A stretch of DNA of 64,000 nucleotides from assembly GCA_037043455.1 (NCBI GenBank), contig JAWPHD010004364.1:124001-188000 (forward strand), written 5' to 3'. Source of the stretch: Cyrtodaria siliqua (Eukaryota > Mollusca > Bivalvia > Adapedonta > Hiatellidae). The translations under genes and the position numbers were made by a program. Below the pieces are notes generated by a model. That model ran no database searches. It was not told the DNA's origin and saw only the letters and a list, made by a program, of their open reading frames with translations. This document shows, in pieces, positions 9,651 to 20,261 of the stretch (positions are counted from its first letter, which is position 1; each line of letters starts with the position of its first letter).

Positions 9651-9987
9651 ATGTGCTGAGAAGGTTGATTCTGATTTACTGCATCCATGGCTTGGATGGT
9701 TTGAAACCTCGCCTCTCTCACTGCGACTTGGAATAAATAAGAAAGCGTGTCCTTTCAGATGGGCAGAAGGTATACACTACTATTTCTACCAAGAAAAAAG
9801 TGGTGTGCCCCCACCATGGATGATATCTATCATCATATATGGCCTAACATGTGCTAAAAATGATGTAAATCATTCAAACAACCAGCCAACCGATTTACTG
9901 AACCACCAGGTTCATGTTGATGACCCTCATGTTACGGATGTTGCCAGCTATCCGTCAGATGACTCCCATCAGCCAACTCACATCTAA
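9651..9987 (+). CDS. Open frame without start codon, possible exon (unrecognised)
   Basis: About 111 sense codons without a stop in AT-rich DNA, containing LHPWLGWFETSPLSLRLG and AEGIHYYFYQEKSGVPPPW, then an Asn/His/Asp-rich end and TAA. There is no early ATG, so it would be an internal or terminal exon, or the remnant of a mobile-element protein. Composition and low stop density argue for coding origin. No family is recognised. Confidence 0.35.
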
Positions 9988-10344
9988 ATCATTTCATGCT
10001 TAAATATTATATTAATTGCATATATAAAATTATGTATTTATTAGGCACATATTTTTTATTTGCTTTATATTATAAGCACAACAAATAGGCGTCAGGGTTG
10101 TCATTAGTAGCCAATTGCCGATCAAAATTATCGGTTAAAATGGTGTTATCATCAGTTATTTTTGCCTTAACTTGTATTTGCAATATGTGACACTAACTTC
10201 CTTGATCCCTCGTCAAATCGTTTGGAATTCAAAATGAATCCCTGTTGCCAGGGCTAAATCTAGTTTAACTACTTTGCTGTGAAATTAGGAACTTCAGTTT
10301 AATTTTTTAGTTCATTAAATTTGCTCTTAGTACAAACATGTACC
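9988..10344. other. AT-rich stretch, nothing recognised
   Basis: No feature supported. Confidence 0.35.
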
Positions 10345-10419
10345 ACTTCTATGGTGTAACCGGTAAACACGTCTACCCTTTTAGGGTAGAAGACCCAGGT
10401 TCAAATCCTGGTGGGAGTA
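10345..10419 (+). tRNA. tRNA-Lys(UUU)-like gene
   Basis: A full cloverleaf can be drawn. Acceptor ACTTCTA/TGGGAGT pairs over 7 bp with two G-U pairs. D-arm is GTGT-AACCGGTAA-ACAC. Anticodon stem CTACC/GGTAG encloses loop CTTTTAG with U33 and anticodon TTT (10380-10382). T-arm CCAGG-TTCAAAT-CCTGG contains a perfect box B, GGTTCAAATCC. Discriminator is A. Oddities are the A-U first acceptor pair, unlike usual animal tRNA-Lys, and no TTTT terminator in the next 20 nt. It could be a recent SINE head or organelle-derived copy. Confidence 0.5.
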
Positions 10420-10559
10420 AAAATTTGTTTGGAAAAAGAGCTGTATTAAGCATTTCTTTAATTATTTCTAACTTTTGAATTTAATTCAATGTAATCAAAT
10501 TCAATTTAAACAATCGAATATCATAAGTTACAGCATGTCTGGAAACGACCACGAGGGAA

Positions 10560-10925
10560 AGAAGCTATTACAAGACAATGGCCCATTTAGCAAGAAAATC
10601 TTTCATGAGGCCCTCTTTTCTTCTTTGAAAGCCGTTTCCCTCATTTGGATTTGCAATAATGAGCCTCTTATAAAATATTTTACCTAATATTGTAATGCAT
10701 TGAATGCTCTTAGAAGACAGTGGCCCAGTTAGTAAAATTATCTTCCCTGAGCCCCTCTTTTCAATTCATCATCTTTAAGGCCCTATTATATAACCCTTTG
10801 GTCTTAAAATGAAAAAAAACAATGTTATTTAGCTACAACAATAGGTCTTTTTTAAATATGTTTACCATATATTTACAAAAATCTTCCCTGAGGCCCTCTT
10901 TTGTCCATATTCTTCTCTTTTTGCT
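10560..10925 (+). repeat. Degenerate ~150-bp tandem repeat
   Basis: Three spaced copies of a block like ATGGCCCA-TTAG-AA-ATCTT-CCTGAGGCCCTCTTTT occur at about 10578-10622, 10724-10771 and 10880-10912, separated by diverged AT-rich DNA. Origin unknown. Confidence 0.4.
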
Positions 10926-11429
10926 ATGACCTTTGCCCTTTAAATCTTGGTAGCCAAACAGAGACTAACGAGTTGTCGTTTTAGCGCAGGATGAAACCTA
11001 ACATGTGATGTCGACCAGTTTTCAAGACGTTTACACATCCATAAACTCTTCTAACTGCATTCTTTTCTTTCACGACTGTTATTATATTTATTATCTCATT
11101 TTAACCGGGTGTGTCTTTAATTGAAATGTTGAAAAATAATAGCTACGTCGTTTCACTGGGCGCTTCAGAGAGCTGAGATCAATGCCAAGAATGGAAGTTT
11201 ATAACAATTATGTAAATATATATCCATTTTCAGATATCAGTACAGTAGCTTTTTTCAGGTTTAATCTTCATTATTGTGATCTTTATTTTTTCATTTAGGC
11301 AAAATAAAAAAAAAGTTAAAAAATAAAAAGAAAAAAAAAAAGAGACAAAAAATGTGAAATACGGTATACAAAATGCAAAGTCTTGTCATACTGCAAAGAA
11401 AATTCTCAGTATTTCATTGGTCAATGCGC
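10926..11429. other. AT-rich stretch with A-runs, nothing recognised
   Basis: Includes an A-rich segment near 11295-11355. No gene supported. Confidence 0.35.
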
Positions 11430-11453
11430 CGTAGACATGAGCCCATGTCTACG
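11430..11453. other. 24-bp imperfect palindrome
   Basis: CGTAGACATG and CATGTCTACG flank a short AGCC centre. Its GACATG-GC-CA core resembles the arms of the foldback at 11846-11986. Confidence 0.4.
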
Positions 11454-11506
11454 TCTCGAGACGTGAACATAGGACGAACCCCATTACTCAAATACACAAA
11501 AACAAA

Positions 11507-11605
11507 ATGGCGACGATAACGTTGCCGATTCGTTTTGGAAACCGCCGATTGTTTCCTTCCTATCGCTTTTCTGCGCTTTCCACTATGTGTAAAAGTCTGA
11601 AATAA
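11507..11605 (+). CDS. Short ATG frame in CpG-richer island, possible first exon
   Basis: CAAAATGGCGAC (a good start context and YY1-like ATGGCG) opens 32 codons, MATITLPIRFGNRRLFPSYR..., rich in Arg/Ser/Phe like a mitochondrial presequence. TAA comes 2 nt before the donor-like GTAAGT (11608-11613), so either the frame or the splice site is not real. A CRE palindrome is at 11716-11723. The opposite strand is also open. Very uncertain. Confidence 0.2.
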   Translation: MATITLPIRFGNRRLFPSYRFSALSTMCKSLK

Positions 11606-11845
11606 TCGTAAGTGTATTTTTTTTGGCAATTTTACAGATAATAAAACATTAACATAGTGACAAGATACGTTTATTTTATTAAAAAAATCCGCTAAATTTA
11701 ACGACGTTAGAGCGATGACGTCACGAAAGTAAACAACGTCTAGTTTGAGGCACGTTACAGAAAAATTGGCGCAATAAAAATGAAATCGTGTGTTTGGCTT
11801 TTTTTTCTTAAATAAATGGTTACGACTTCGAAGTATGACAAATTC

Positions 11846-11986
11846 GTTATTAGGATTCTTGACAGGGGACATGGGCTCACATTCCCTTCCTGGAAATATA
11901 TATTCCCCCTCGCCTAACGGCTCGGGTGAATATAATTTCCAGGCAGGGAATGTGAGCCCATGTCCCCTGTCAAGAATCCTAATAAC
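11846..11986. mobile_element. Foldback element with ~62-bp arms
   Basis: GTTATTAGGATTCTTGACAG at the left is exactly complementary to the right end, and pairing continues through GGACATGGGCTCACATTCCC and CCTGGAAATATATTC with few mismatches. The centre reads CTCGCCTAACGGCTCGGG. There are no genes; as DNA or RNA it would form a very long hairpin. Confidence 0.85.
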
Positions 11987-12019
11987 TAATATTATTATGA
12001 AGGACTAGTGCTAGGTTAT

Positions 12020-12364
12020 GTGGAAAAAAACAATAATAAATGTATGAAATGAATTGAATTGAAACGAATGTTGTTTAACGGCTCATCAACACAGTATAGG
12101 TTATTTAGAGCTGCCCCAGAGAGAGGGGAAGGATACATAGTGCCCTACTTTTTATTATCAAATAGATTCCTATGGTTCTTTAACGTGCTCGGAGGATAGA
12201 CCGATACACGGTACTGCCCGGTTTACGTCCCCATCCGACGGACGAGGCTAAGGGAAAGTGTCTTGGTCAAGAACACACCGACGAAACTCAGTGGCGCCAC
12301 GGAGGATTGAACCCGGGGCCTCCGGTTACAAATCCGCCGCGCTACCGACTGCGCAAGCCAGCCC
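12020..12364 (-). mobile_element. tRNA-derived SINE (family 1), near full length, minus strand
   Basis: On the minus strand the head GGGCTGGCTTGCGCAGTCGG with box-B-like GGGTTCAATCC (12303-12313) is tRNA-derived. It is followed by a body with GAGTTTCGTCGGTGTGTTCTT, GTCCGTCGGATGGGGACGTA and GCACGTTAAAGAACCATAGG, and a tail of AATTCAATTC repeats. Copies with the same body lie at 4862-4959 and 54943-55226. Confidence 0.8.
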
Positions 12365-12789
12365 TAAAGAATATTTTTTGTTTCAAAACCCAGTGTAAAA
12401 CCCACATTGTCAATACATACAGACATGCTTTACACAGATAATTTTAATGTTATAAAGTATCAAAAATAAACATTGTTTCATGCTACACTGATTTTTTCTC
12501 ATATTTTATTTTTGGAAAGAGAAAAAAACAATAACCCATACTGTGTAATGATCTGTATATAAATCCATTATCAAAGGACAATGTTTTAGGATAGTTTTAA
12601 AGGATTAATATACACAACTTCGAAAATTATTATTTTTTCTATAAAAAACAACAAGAAGGTTGATTAAGGAAGATCAAAATATAAGCAAGGGTATGTTATT
12701 TCTAATTAGTAAGCTAAGCTTTGCATGTCCCAGAATGAAAACATTAAGTTTATTTGCTACAGTTTGATACTGGAAAAATCAACAAAGTA
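12365..12789. other. AT-rich stretch, nothing recognised
   Basis: No feature supported. Confidence 0.35.
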
Positions 12790-13690
12790 AATTATCTGTA
12801 TACTCCAGTACCACAGATAGCAAGGTATTGACTCCACATGGTTTCAAACTTATTCATTTTTAAGTTTCTATATGTGATTAGTTTCTCAACTTTGTACAAA
12901 GATATTATCTCTGTTTTAAAAAGGTTAAGCTGTGGAATTTGACGTTGCATCTTGTTTCGATAAATGTAAAGTTTTGCTTGCATGATGATTTTGCTCAAAA
13001 CAGTATTAAATTTACTATTTCCAAATAAAAATATCTGTTTCTGTTAAAGTTACGAATGCTGTATTGCCATTTTCTGTAAGATAAGTTTGAAGTTTTGACC
13101 AGAATTCTTTTACTGATCCACAGTTCCAAAACAGATGTTGGATAGTTTCAGGTGTATTTTTGCAAAAGCTGCACATATAGTTATATTTTTGCAAAAGCTG
13201 CACATATAGTTATTAATAATATTCATTTTAGATAAAAGGTAATTTGTTCCAAGTATCCTATGGTTGATTCTAAATTGAACCAAGGTAACTTAGGATCTTT
13301 TGTTATTTTATAAGGTAAGGCATATAATCTTTCAAATTCAAAGTTTGGAACACTAACTACTTCATTTTTCCGTTTACTTAATGCTTTGGGATATACATTA
13401 TTTCTAATCATGATGTCATATATGTTTCGACAGCCTTTCTCATTTTGTAGAATTAAGGATAGTAATAAGTATTAGCGGACGAATAGGGTTTGGCTGTTAC
13501 AGGCTAGATGCACAATATTCAGGTTTGCCAAATAATTCCTGACAGCAGTTATAATACCTTCATATTCAAGAAAATTGGACTGTATATTATAGTGTTCATT
13601 CAATTCTATGTATGAATAAAGATTTCCATTTTTGTTTAAAATGTCATTGATAAAAGTTATTCCTCCTGTAAACCATCTTTTGTAAAACAC
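12790..13690 (-). pseudogene. 3' part of an L1/Tx1-like LINE ORF2, frameshifted
   Basis: Minus-strand fragments follow in order. 13690-13472 has KRWFTGGITFINDILNKNG, 13411-13223 a linker, 13203-13015 CSFCKNTPETIQHLFWNC (Cys-Cys-His-Cys knuckle) then FWSKLQTYL, and 12998-12792 a Lys-rich end. This is the order of the region after the reverse transcriptase in Tx1/L1-type retrotransposons. Frames are broken, one break being a 29-bp tandem duplication at about 13155-13212. The reverse transcriptase itself is absent: a 5'-truncated dead copy. Confidence 0.7.
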
Positions 13691-14262
13691 ACTAGAGCCC
13701 CGATTGAAATTTAAACATTTTAAAAATGTTTGATGCTTCTAGAAGCCCTTATAAAATAAATACATTTGATGTAATCATTGATCACATAGTAATAGTGTTA
13801 AATAAACTATTTACATATTGTTTATATTAAATATATGATATCTGAAATGTTTTCACTAGATGATATTTGTATAAGATCTATATCTTGCAATAAACTAACC
13901 CTCATGTCAAAGGTGTACCCTAATGTCTGTGGATTGGAGAAAAAATATATACTTGCAGACCATATAAGCGTAATTTAACAATATATCAAGTACCATGGAC
14001 GTCAGTATGGGCTTCATGAGTCATATCTTTCTTTGTTTAGAGTTTTATTAATTGATTTACTGATACAATATCAAGTTCATATATGCATGCAGCTGACATA
14101 TCACTCTCGACTGACAAAACGGTAAACAATCACTCCCATAATATGATATAATCATAATTACAATGTCTCTTCCTCCTTTCTCTTCAATTCAACCGTAATA
14201 TTAAAGTATACTCAGAGTATATTTGGAAAACTCAACAAATGCTTCCAAACTATCAGTCATTA
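13691..14262. other. AT-rich stretch, nothing recognised
   Basis: No feature supported. Confidence 0.35.
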
Positions 14263-14320
14263 TATGGAACGAAATGTTTGGGACCGAACGAACTGTTTGG
14301 GGCCGAAACGTCTTGATTTC
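14263..14320 (+). repeat. CCGAAACGTCT-type short repeat
   Basis: GAAATGTTTGGGACCGAAC and GGGGCCGAAACGTCTTG match the tandem motif found at 39077-39192 and 48557-48672. Confidence 0.45.
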
Positions 14321-14524
14321 AACTACACATATTTGGGGATTTATTTTGTTAAAAAATATAATTTATCGGTCATAGCAATAAAATATCAAGACACTGATAA
14401 AAATCACTCACAAATCTGCAATATTTTCATCAATACAACATTATATAAAAGAGCACTATTTTGCGGAGAGCTACAATCGAAAACCGAACCAAATTCATCA
14501 TTTTGCTTCCAAAAACCATTGAGC

Positions 14525-14631
14525 GGCACCTAGTACTCTCCGAGCCACTATTACCGAGTACGGAAATTGGCGAAGAGTTCCGATTGGTTCCGATTGTTTT
14601 ACGGACGTCTTCGTCAGATTCCGTCACTAGG
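14525..14631 (-). CDS. Weak exon-like segment (unrecognised)
   Basis: On the minus strand an acceptor-like TTATTTCCTAG precedes an open frame TESDEDVRKTIGTNRNS... rich in Ser/Thr/Asn. The donor is poor (AG|GTGCC). The block TACGGAAATT-CGAAGAGTT occurs twice (14560-14583 and 14641-14664), so it may be repeat sequence. Confidence 0.2.
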
Positions 14632-14744
14632 AAATAACGATTACGGAAATTAACGAAGAGTTACACTTGTTTTGTTTGTATGACGTAATGTCGTCTGTCG
14701 TCTTGGCGTTCTCGTGCAAATTGCAGAAAAAAGGCGTGAATCAT

Positions 14745-14854
14745 TAGAAATATTAATAAAATATCATTTTAAATTATGTAAGATATAGTTTAATAACCAG
14801 TGTTTTTGAGATACTGAAAATATCTCAAAAACACTGATTATTAAACTCTATATA
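14745..14854. mobile_element. Deleted copy of a foldback element (family shared with 62 kb)
   Basis: Arms ATAGTTTAATAACCAGTG-TTTTTGAGATA and their complement nearly touch. The same arms, plus the flank AAAATATCATTTTAAATTAT, flank a longer nested hairpin at 61927-62145, so this is an internally deleted relative. Confidence 0.75.
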
Positions 14855-14899
14855 TCGACCAAAGGCAACAATTATTTTATTATTAAATCAAATTATTCA

Positions 14900-15172
14900 T
14901 GGAATTTTGAATTTTTGAATTTTTGAAATTTTGAATTTTGAAATTTTGAAATTTGAAATTTTGGAATTCTGAAATTTTGAATTTTGAATTTTGAAATTTT
15001 GAATTTTGAATTGAGAATTTTGAAATATTGAAATTTGAAATTTTGAATTTTGAAATTTTTGAATTTTGAAATTTTGAATTTTGAAATTCTGAATTTTGAA
15101 TTTTGAAATCTTGAATTTTTGAATTTTGAATATATTTTGAATTTTGAATATTCATGGAAATTGAATTTTTCA
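14900..15172. repeat. (GAATTTT/GAAATTTT)n tandem array 1
   Basis: Irregular tandem GAATTTTGAA steps. Flanked on the left by CAAATTATTCATGG, the same flank as array 2 at 16645. It generates spurious Phe/Lys/Gln/Asn/Ser-rich frames on the minus strand. Confidence 0.9.
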
Positions 15173-16428
15173 TACTTATTTTTCACAGGTCAATATACAA
15201 AAGTCAATATACGTTTTTCAGGTCAATATACCTTTTTATTTTTAATCATGTGATCAACTTTTAACCAATTGTATTCATTGAATAATTTGATTTAATAATA
15301 AAAACCAATGAAAATTAAAAAAAGAAAAGAAAAAAAAAAAGGAAATCAGCAGCCTTGAACCCTACCTTCCTGAGGCTTCTGAATGTTTCGTCGCTAATAT
15401 ACATATAATAGTAATGATTTCAGTAGACTGGTTTACGAAAACGTCACTTCAGCTTTTTCAGACGAATTCAAGTTGTAAAGCATGTTTATAGCTGTAAAAA
15501 TCAAAGAAACTATTCATTACTACCTTATCATGTGCAATTACTAAAGCTATATAAGAGTCGAACAAGCAAGCTTTTACGCAAGCGTAAAATAGCTGCCGAG
15601 AGAAAATAGCATTATATCTTGGTAGAAACTGTCAAGAAAGTTTAACATAATAACAGATCAAGCTACGTGTGTTAAAACGATATTTAAAAAAAAATTGTTG
15701 CCACGAGGGCGTAAACATGCCACGACCGTTTTTTCTTTCTTCCCAATTTCTACCATCAGTTCTTCCTACCAAACATTTTAAATCAAGGTGGACGACGTTC
15801 TGGTCAAATCCTTGACATGCGTTACATATTGATTATATATTCACCTTTGTAGCACGACATGCTAGAAATACACATCAGCATATAAATACAATTGTTCACC
15901 TGTAAGGGATGCGTGTGCGTTAGCGTGTGCATCACAACACAATAAACTCTTCATTGCTATCATGTGTAATTATAAGATTGCCTTTTATCACATAACGTCC
16001 CTTGTTAGCAGTGTCCAACACCCATTTAATATTCTCTTGTATGACACACGTGTAATACAACCTGGAACGATTTTGATTGGTTGAGTTAAACCTGTAACAC
16101 TACGCAAGTTTATTAACTGAAACTATTTTATTTATTACAAATTCACCCAGATCTGAGTCATAAACTTATTATTTGTGACAGCTTATAAAAATAATGCACG
16201 TTATACAAAACATTGTTGTTGGTTTGTTAAAAAGTTGGCGTAAACTGCTATTTTGTAAAGAGGTAAAACGCGAACTCTTTTATACGCAACGTTATGTGTG
16301 AGACGCGACGTTACGACGTCACATATTTTATGACGTTTTGGCGCTAAAGTGTGTCTGACGTCGTGGCGGTTCTGTGTCTATCTGAATTAATTTTTACTAA
16401 TTCGATTGCAATGTTATGTGATAAAATG
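15173..16428. repeat. Duplicated flank block (copy 1) with hairpin
   Basis: Contains a block around 15298-15480 (GAACCCTACCTTCCTG; GAATTCAAGTTGTAAAGC) and a block at 15505-15975 (AAACTATTCATTACTACC; ATAGCTGCCGAGAGA; CATCAGTTCTTCCTACCAA). Both recur at 17165-17960 in the opposite order, as expected from a partial tandem array. TTTTACGCAAGCGTAAAA (15572-15589) is a perfect hairpin. No gene. Confidence 0.6.
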
Positions 16429-16577
16429 GATCTTAAACTCGTTCCCATTCCATATAAGATTTATGAAACTCGTTATGAATTATTTTTAATTTTAACTCGC
16501 CAAAAGGCTCGTTAAAATTAAAATAATTCATAACTGGTTTCATAAATCTTATATGAAATGGGAACTCGTTTAAGATC
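16429..16577. mobile_element. Foldback element with ~70-bp arms
   Basis: GATCTTAAACTCGTTCCCAT...TTATGAATTATTTTTAATTT pairs with its near-perfect complement ending GTTTAAGATC. The centre is CTCGCCAAAAGGCTCG, resembling the centres of the foldbacks at 11.9 and 18.85 kb. Confidence 0.85.
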
Positions 16578-16644
16578 CTCTATATCTAAGCGAAAAACTC
16601 AAAGAAACTGTTCAACAATTGTTTTATTATTAAATCAAATTATT

Positions 16645-17158
16645 CATGGAATTTTGAATTTAGAAATTTTGAAATGTTGAATTTTGAAATTTTGAATTTT
16701 TAAATTTTGCATTTTGATGAAATTTTGAAATTTTGAATTTTTGAAATTTTGAAATTTTGAATTTTGAATTTTTAAATTTTTAAATTTTGAATTTTGAATT
16801 TTAAATTTTTGAATTTTTAAATTTTGAATTTTTAAATTTTTGAATTTTTAAATTTTGAATTTTGAGAAATTTTGAATTTTTAAATTTTTGAATTTTGAAT
16901 TTTGAAATTTAATTTTGAATTTTGAAATTTTTAATTTTTAATTTTGCAATTTTGAATTTTTAAATTTTGAATTTTGAATTCTCAAATTTTGAATTTTGAA
17001 ATTTTTGAATTTTGAATTTTGAAAATTTTGAATTTTAATTTTTTGAAATTTTTGAATTTTAATTTTTTGAAATTTTGAATTTTGAAATTTGAAATTTTGA
17101 ATTTTGAATTTTGAAATTTTTGAATTTTGAATTTTTGAATTTTTGAAATTTGAAATTT
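16645..17158. repeat. (GAATTTT/GAAATTTT)n tandem array 2
   Basis: About 510 bp of the same irregular repeat as array 1, preceded by the same CAAATTATTCATGG flank. Confidence 0.9.
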
Positions 17159-17950
17159 ACACAAACTGTTCATTGCTACCATGTGTAGTTATCAAAGTGA
17201 AAAAACTCAAAGAAACTATTCATTACTACCTTACCATGTGCACTCAAAGAAACTATTCATTACTACCTTACCATGTGTAAATACTAAAGTAATATAAGAA
17301 TCTGCTGCCTTCGGCAGCAGAATAATAACAAGCAAGGTTTTACGCAAGCGTAAAATAGCTGCCGAGAGACAAGAAGTTAACATAATAACATATCAAGTCA
17401 CGGGTGTTAAAACAATATTGAAAAAAAAAATGTTGTCACGGAGACATAAACACGCCACGACCGTTTTTCCTTACATTCTTCCCGATTTTTACCATCAGTT
17501 CTTCCTACCAAGCATTTTAAATCAATGTGGGCGACCTCGCTTCTTTCTGTTCAAAAACCTTGACATGCCTTACATATTGATTACAATTACCTTGTAATAC
17601 GACGTGCTAGAAGTACACATCACCACAGAAATACAATTGTTCACGTGTGCGTTAGAGTGTACATTACAACACATATAAACTGTTCACTGTTACCATGTGT
17701 AATTATAAGATTGCGTTATCAAAGTGAAAAATGTAAACGAAAAATATAAACCAATGAAAATTTAAAAAAAAAAAGTGGGGGGGGGGGGGGTGGGGGGGTG
17801 GAAATCAGTAGGCTTGAACCCTACCTTCCTGCAAACTAAAACGGAATTCAAGTTGTAAAGCTTGCTTATTGCCACTTACATGAGTCACAGTATGTTAACC
17901 GTAGACAGATATAAAAGCCATATAAGAGTCAGAAGCCTTCGGCAGCTGAA
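17159..17950. repeat. Duplicated flank block (copy 2) with hairpins
   Basis: Homologous to 15298-15975 with block order changed. A 37-bp segment including AAACTATTCATTACTACC is itself tandemly repeated at about 17208-17278. CTGCTGCCTTCGGCAGCAG (17302-17320) is a perfect hairpin with a CUUCGG tetraloop, 17 nt before TTTTACGCAAGCGTAAAA (17338-17355). A G-rich run lies at 17776-17800. No gene. Confidence 0.6.
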
Positions 17951-18420
17951 TAAATTCTTTATTTAGTGATGGTAACTCAATCAATTAACAACAATTGTTC
18001 GTCCATGAGGGCATCAAATGAAGAAACATGTAACACACACATGGTTATATACATACAATTGTATACAATTCTGAAGAGTTTCCTGTTGTAAAATCAAAAT
18101 ACCCTATATATAAATCTTTATATACACATAAGTTATTTTAAGTTAAGATTAACTAGATTTACCTAAAAGATAAGAATACTATTTCTTTTTAAATTCTTTG
18201 ATATGTTTGGCTTGTCGCATTGAAAGTTCGATCGAGTTCCATATGACAGCAACAGAATAACGAATACTGTGTTTGTATGTACTTAGCCTATGTTTCGGGA
18301 CGATTAGATCACCATTTGAACAAGAACCTTTTGAAACAGAGATGTAAGATAGTCTGGAGCAAGATTATTGACGCATTTGTAAACCTGCACTGCTTTATGA
18401 AATTTTATTATATACCTATC
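17951..18420 (-). pseudogene. 3' end of a Jockey/CR1-like LINE, frameshifted
   Basis: On the minus strand FHKAVQVYKCVNNLAPDYL is followed, after a frameshift, by LIVPKHRLSTYKHSIRYSVA then VIWNSIELSMRQAKHIKEFK. This is the C-terminal block seen after the reverse transcriptase in Jockey/CR1-type retrotransposons. An AT-rich 3' region ends at TAAATAAAGAATTTATT near 17951. 5'-truncated, dead. Confidence 0.7.
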
Positions 18421-18782
18421 AATAATATATACATAGTACCTTCATTTTCTTACAATGGAATACAACAACCCATATCACACTACAGGTTATCAGTATGCTA
18501 CTAAAAATAGATTTTGGAAAATGTCAGATTGGAATGTTGGGGATTGCCCAGCTAGTAATACATTAAGAACAATGGATGTTTTAACATGAAATGTGAACTA
18601 TCAGAATGTTTGTTTGTGCGTTTGTGAACATTAATGTTTCCATGCGCGTGTAATGTACATGTTTTCATGTCTTTCCTGTTGGTGGTTTTCAGTTAATTTG
18701 ACTTTATATAATTTTGTTTTAATTTTCTGTATTTGATACATGTATTCTATTTTATATGATATGTAAAGAGGTATATAATAAA
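18421..18782. other. AT-rich stretch, nothing recognised
   Basis: Ends in GTATATAATAAAAGGATCA, reminiscent of a retroposon tail. No gene. Confidence 0.35.
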
Positions 18783-18940
18783 AGGATCATTACTATAGTA
18801 ACTTGTTCTGAAGCTTGTACGTAGGTAAATGCCAGATAAGGATCACACTCGAGGCTACGCCTCTCGTGCGATCCTTATCTGGCATTTACCTACTCGAGGT
18901 GATACAAACTTCCAGAACAAGTTACTATAGTAATAATCCT
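18783..18940. mobile_element. Foldback element with ~65-bp arms
   Basis: TACTATAGTAACTTGTTCTG and GTAGGTAAATGCCAGATAAG pair with their complements on the right, around the centre CACTCGAGGCTACGCCTCTCG. Confidence 0.85.
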
Positions 18941-20147
18941 ATTGTATTCGATCATGGACATTTAACCATTTAAGCTCTTTAAATAAGTCAGCTTTAACTA
19001 AATTGCACAGTAAATACCTCAAAACACAATAATTTGTATATACAGATTATGTATTACTGTTTTAATGCAAATTAATGAGTATTTATATTGATAATTGATA
19101 TGATAAATCTTTAATATGTTGTGAAGGAATCAAGGTTTTTATCACTCCACATACCAATGTTATGAAAACATAAAACTGGTATGTGGAATGATATAATTTG
19201 TGAACAAGAATCATTTTATAAAGCAAAAACGTTAAGGAGTTTTCCTTTAATAATGTGTTTAAGCGGGAAATGCCCCCTTTAGGGCCTCAATGGTATATTT
19301 TTTGTAAAAGTAGTATTACTAAATCAATTAAAAGATTGTTTTTAAACAGCTTTAAACTTGGGGCTTAGTAAATAAATTAATGTAATATATACAAATCTAT
19401 GTCAGTGCTGTTCCGTTGCCATGAAATATGGCTACGATGTTTGTATGTACAAGTTAAATAAAATATATGTTCTGTTCCGTTCTGCTTGATATTATTTTTC
19501 TTGTATGAACTTAGTAGTATCATTTAGATTGCATATACAATGGGGGGAAATAGAAATGAAATATAGAAGTTTACCGAAATATTCTAAAACATTTTAATAG
19601 ATCACAGTTTGTACAACGGAGATTTTTAGAAATCGCATGTATGACTATCCATTAGCCAGTATTTAACTAAATAATGTTGGAAGTAGATTCTTTGGTAGTT
19701 GTTTCATCTGTTTCGTGGAGATAAGAAATACATAGTTTATCCTACAGCAATAGGACGTGTATACTTAACAAATCCACGCAAGTTCGTCTAGCTAGGCTAT
19801 GTTTTATCAAAGCAATGTATTATAAAATACTCCCTATAATAGTCGAACAGTATATCAAATAAAGACAAGACAATGTTGAGCATCAGTTCGCCAGTAGGAA
19901 TGTAACACACTGTAGTCACACACATACTATTCCGAATAAATGATCGATCACAGTTTGTATAGCGGCGATTTTCAGAAAAAGAAACTGTAAGACTAACATT
20001 ATCAAATATGAACATCCAATATTGTCATTTTAACGATATTTCGTGCAGGTAGCTATATCACTCGTATATACTATCTATTTTTATCTAGCAAGTCTGTACT
20101 AGAGTGCATTTTGAAAGCACTAGCTGGTTCCTGAATTTAGTGGCGCC
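18941..20147. other. AT-rich stretch with small repeats
   Basis: Holds a small hairpin at 19137-19195 (TCACTCCACATACCA pairing with TGGTATGTGGAATGA). It also has a LINE-type 3' tail at 19441-19487 (TACAAGTTAAATAAAATATA then TGTTCTGTTCCGTTCTG) and a direct repeat GATCACAGTTTGTA-A-CGG at 19601 and 19944. No gene. Confidence 0.45.
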
Positions 20148-20261
20148 ATGGAGTTTTCCCGCCAAAAGTATTGCCCAATCTCCACGCAGAGTTATCGTTC
20201 CTTGCACTCTCATATATCTCTGCTAACTACTAAATTACAAGATTTTGGTAAAATCTGTTAA
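20148..20261 (+). CDS. Short ATG frame with strong context (unrecognised)
   Basis: GCGCCATGG opens 37 codons beginning MEFSRQKYCPISTQSYRSLH, ending TAA. TTTTCCCGCC at 20154-20163 matches an E2F-type site, which may be the real signal here. No domain; low confidence that this is translated. Confidence 0.2.
   Translation: MEFSRQKYCPISTQSYRSLHSHISLLTTKLQDFGKIC

Noticed and set aside
11414..11872. 152-codon minus-strand open frame
   Set aside because: Its start lies inside a foldback arm and its end in a palindrome; no domain; composition A/T-driven.
14883..17182. Asn/Ser/Lys/Phe-rich minus-strand frames
   Set aside because: Products of the (GAATTTT)n arrays.
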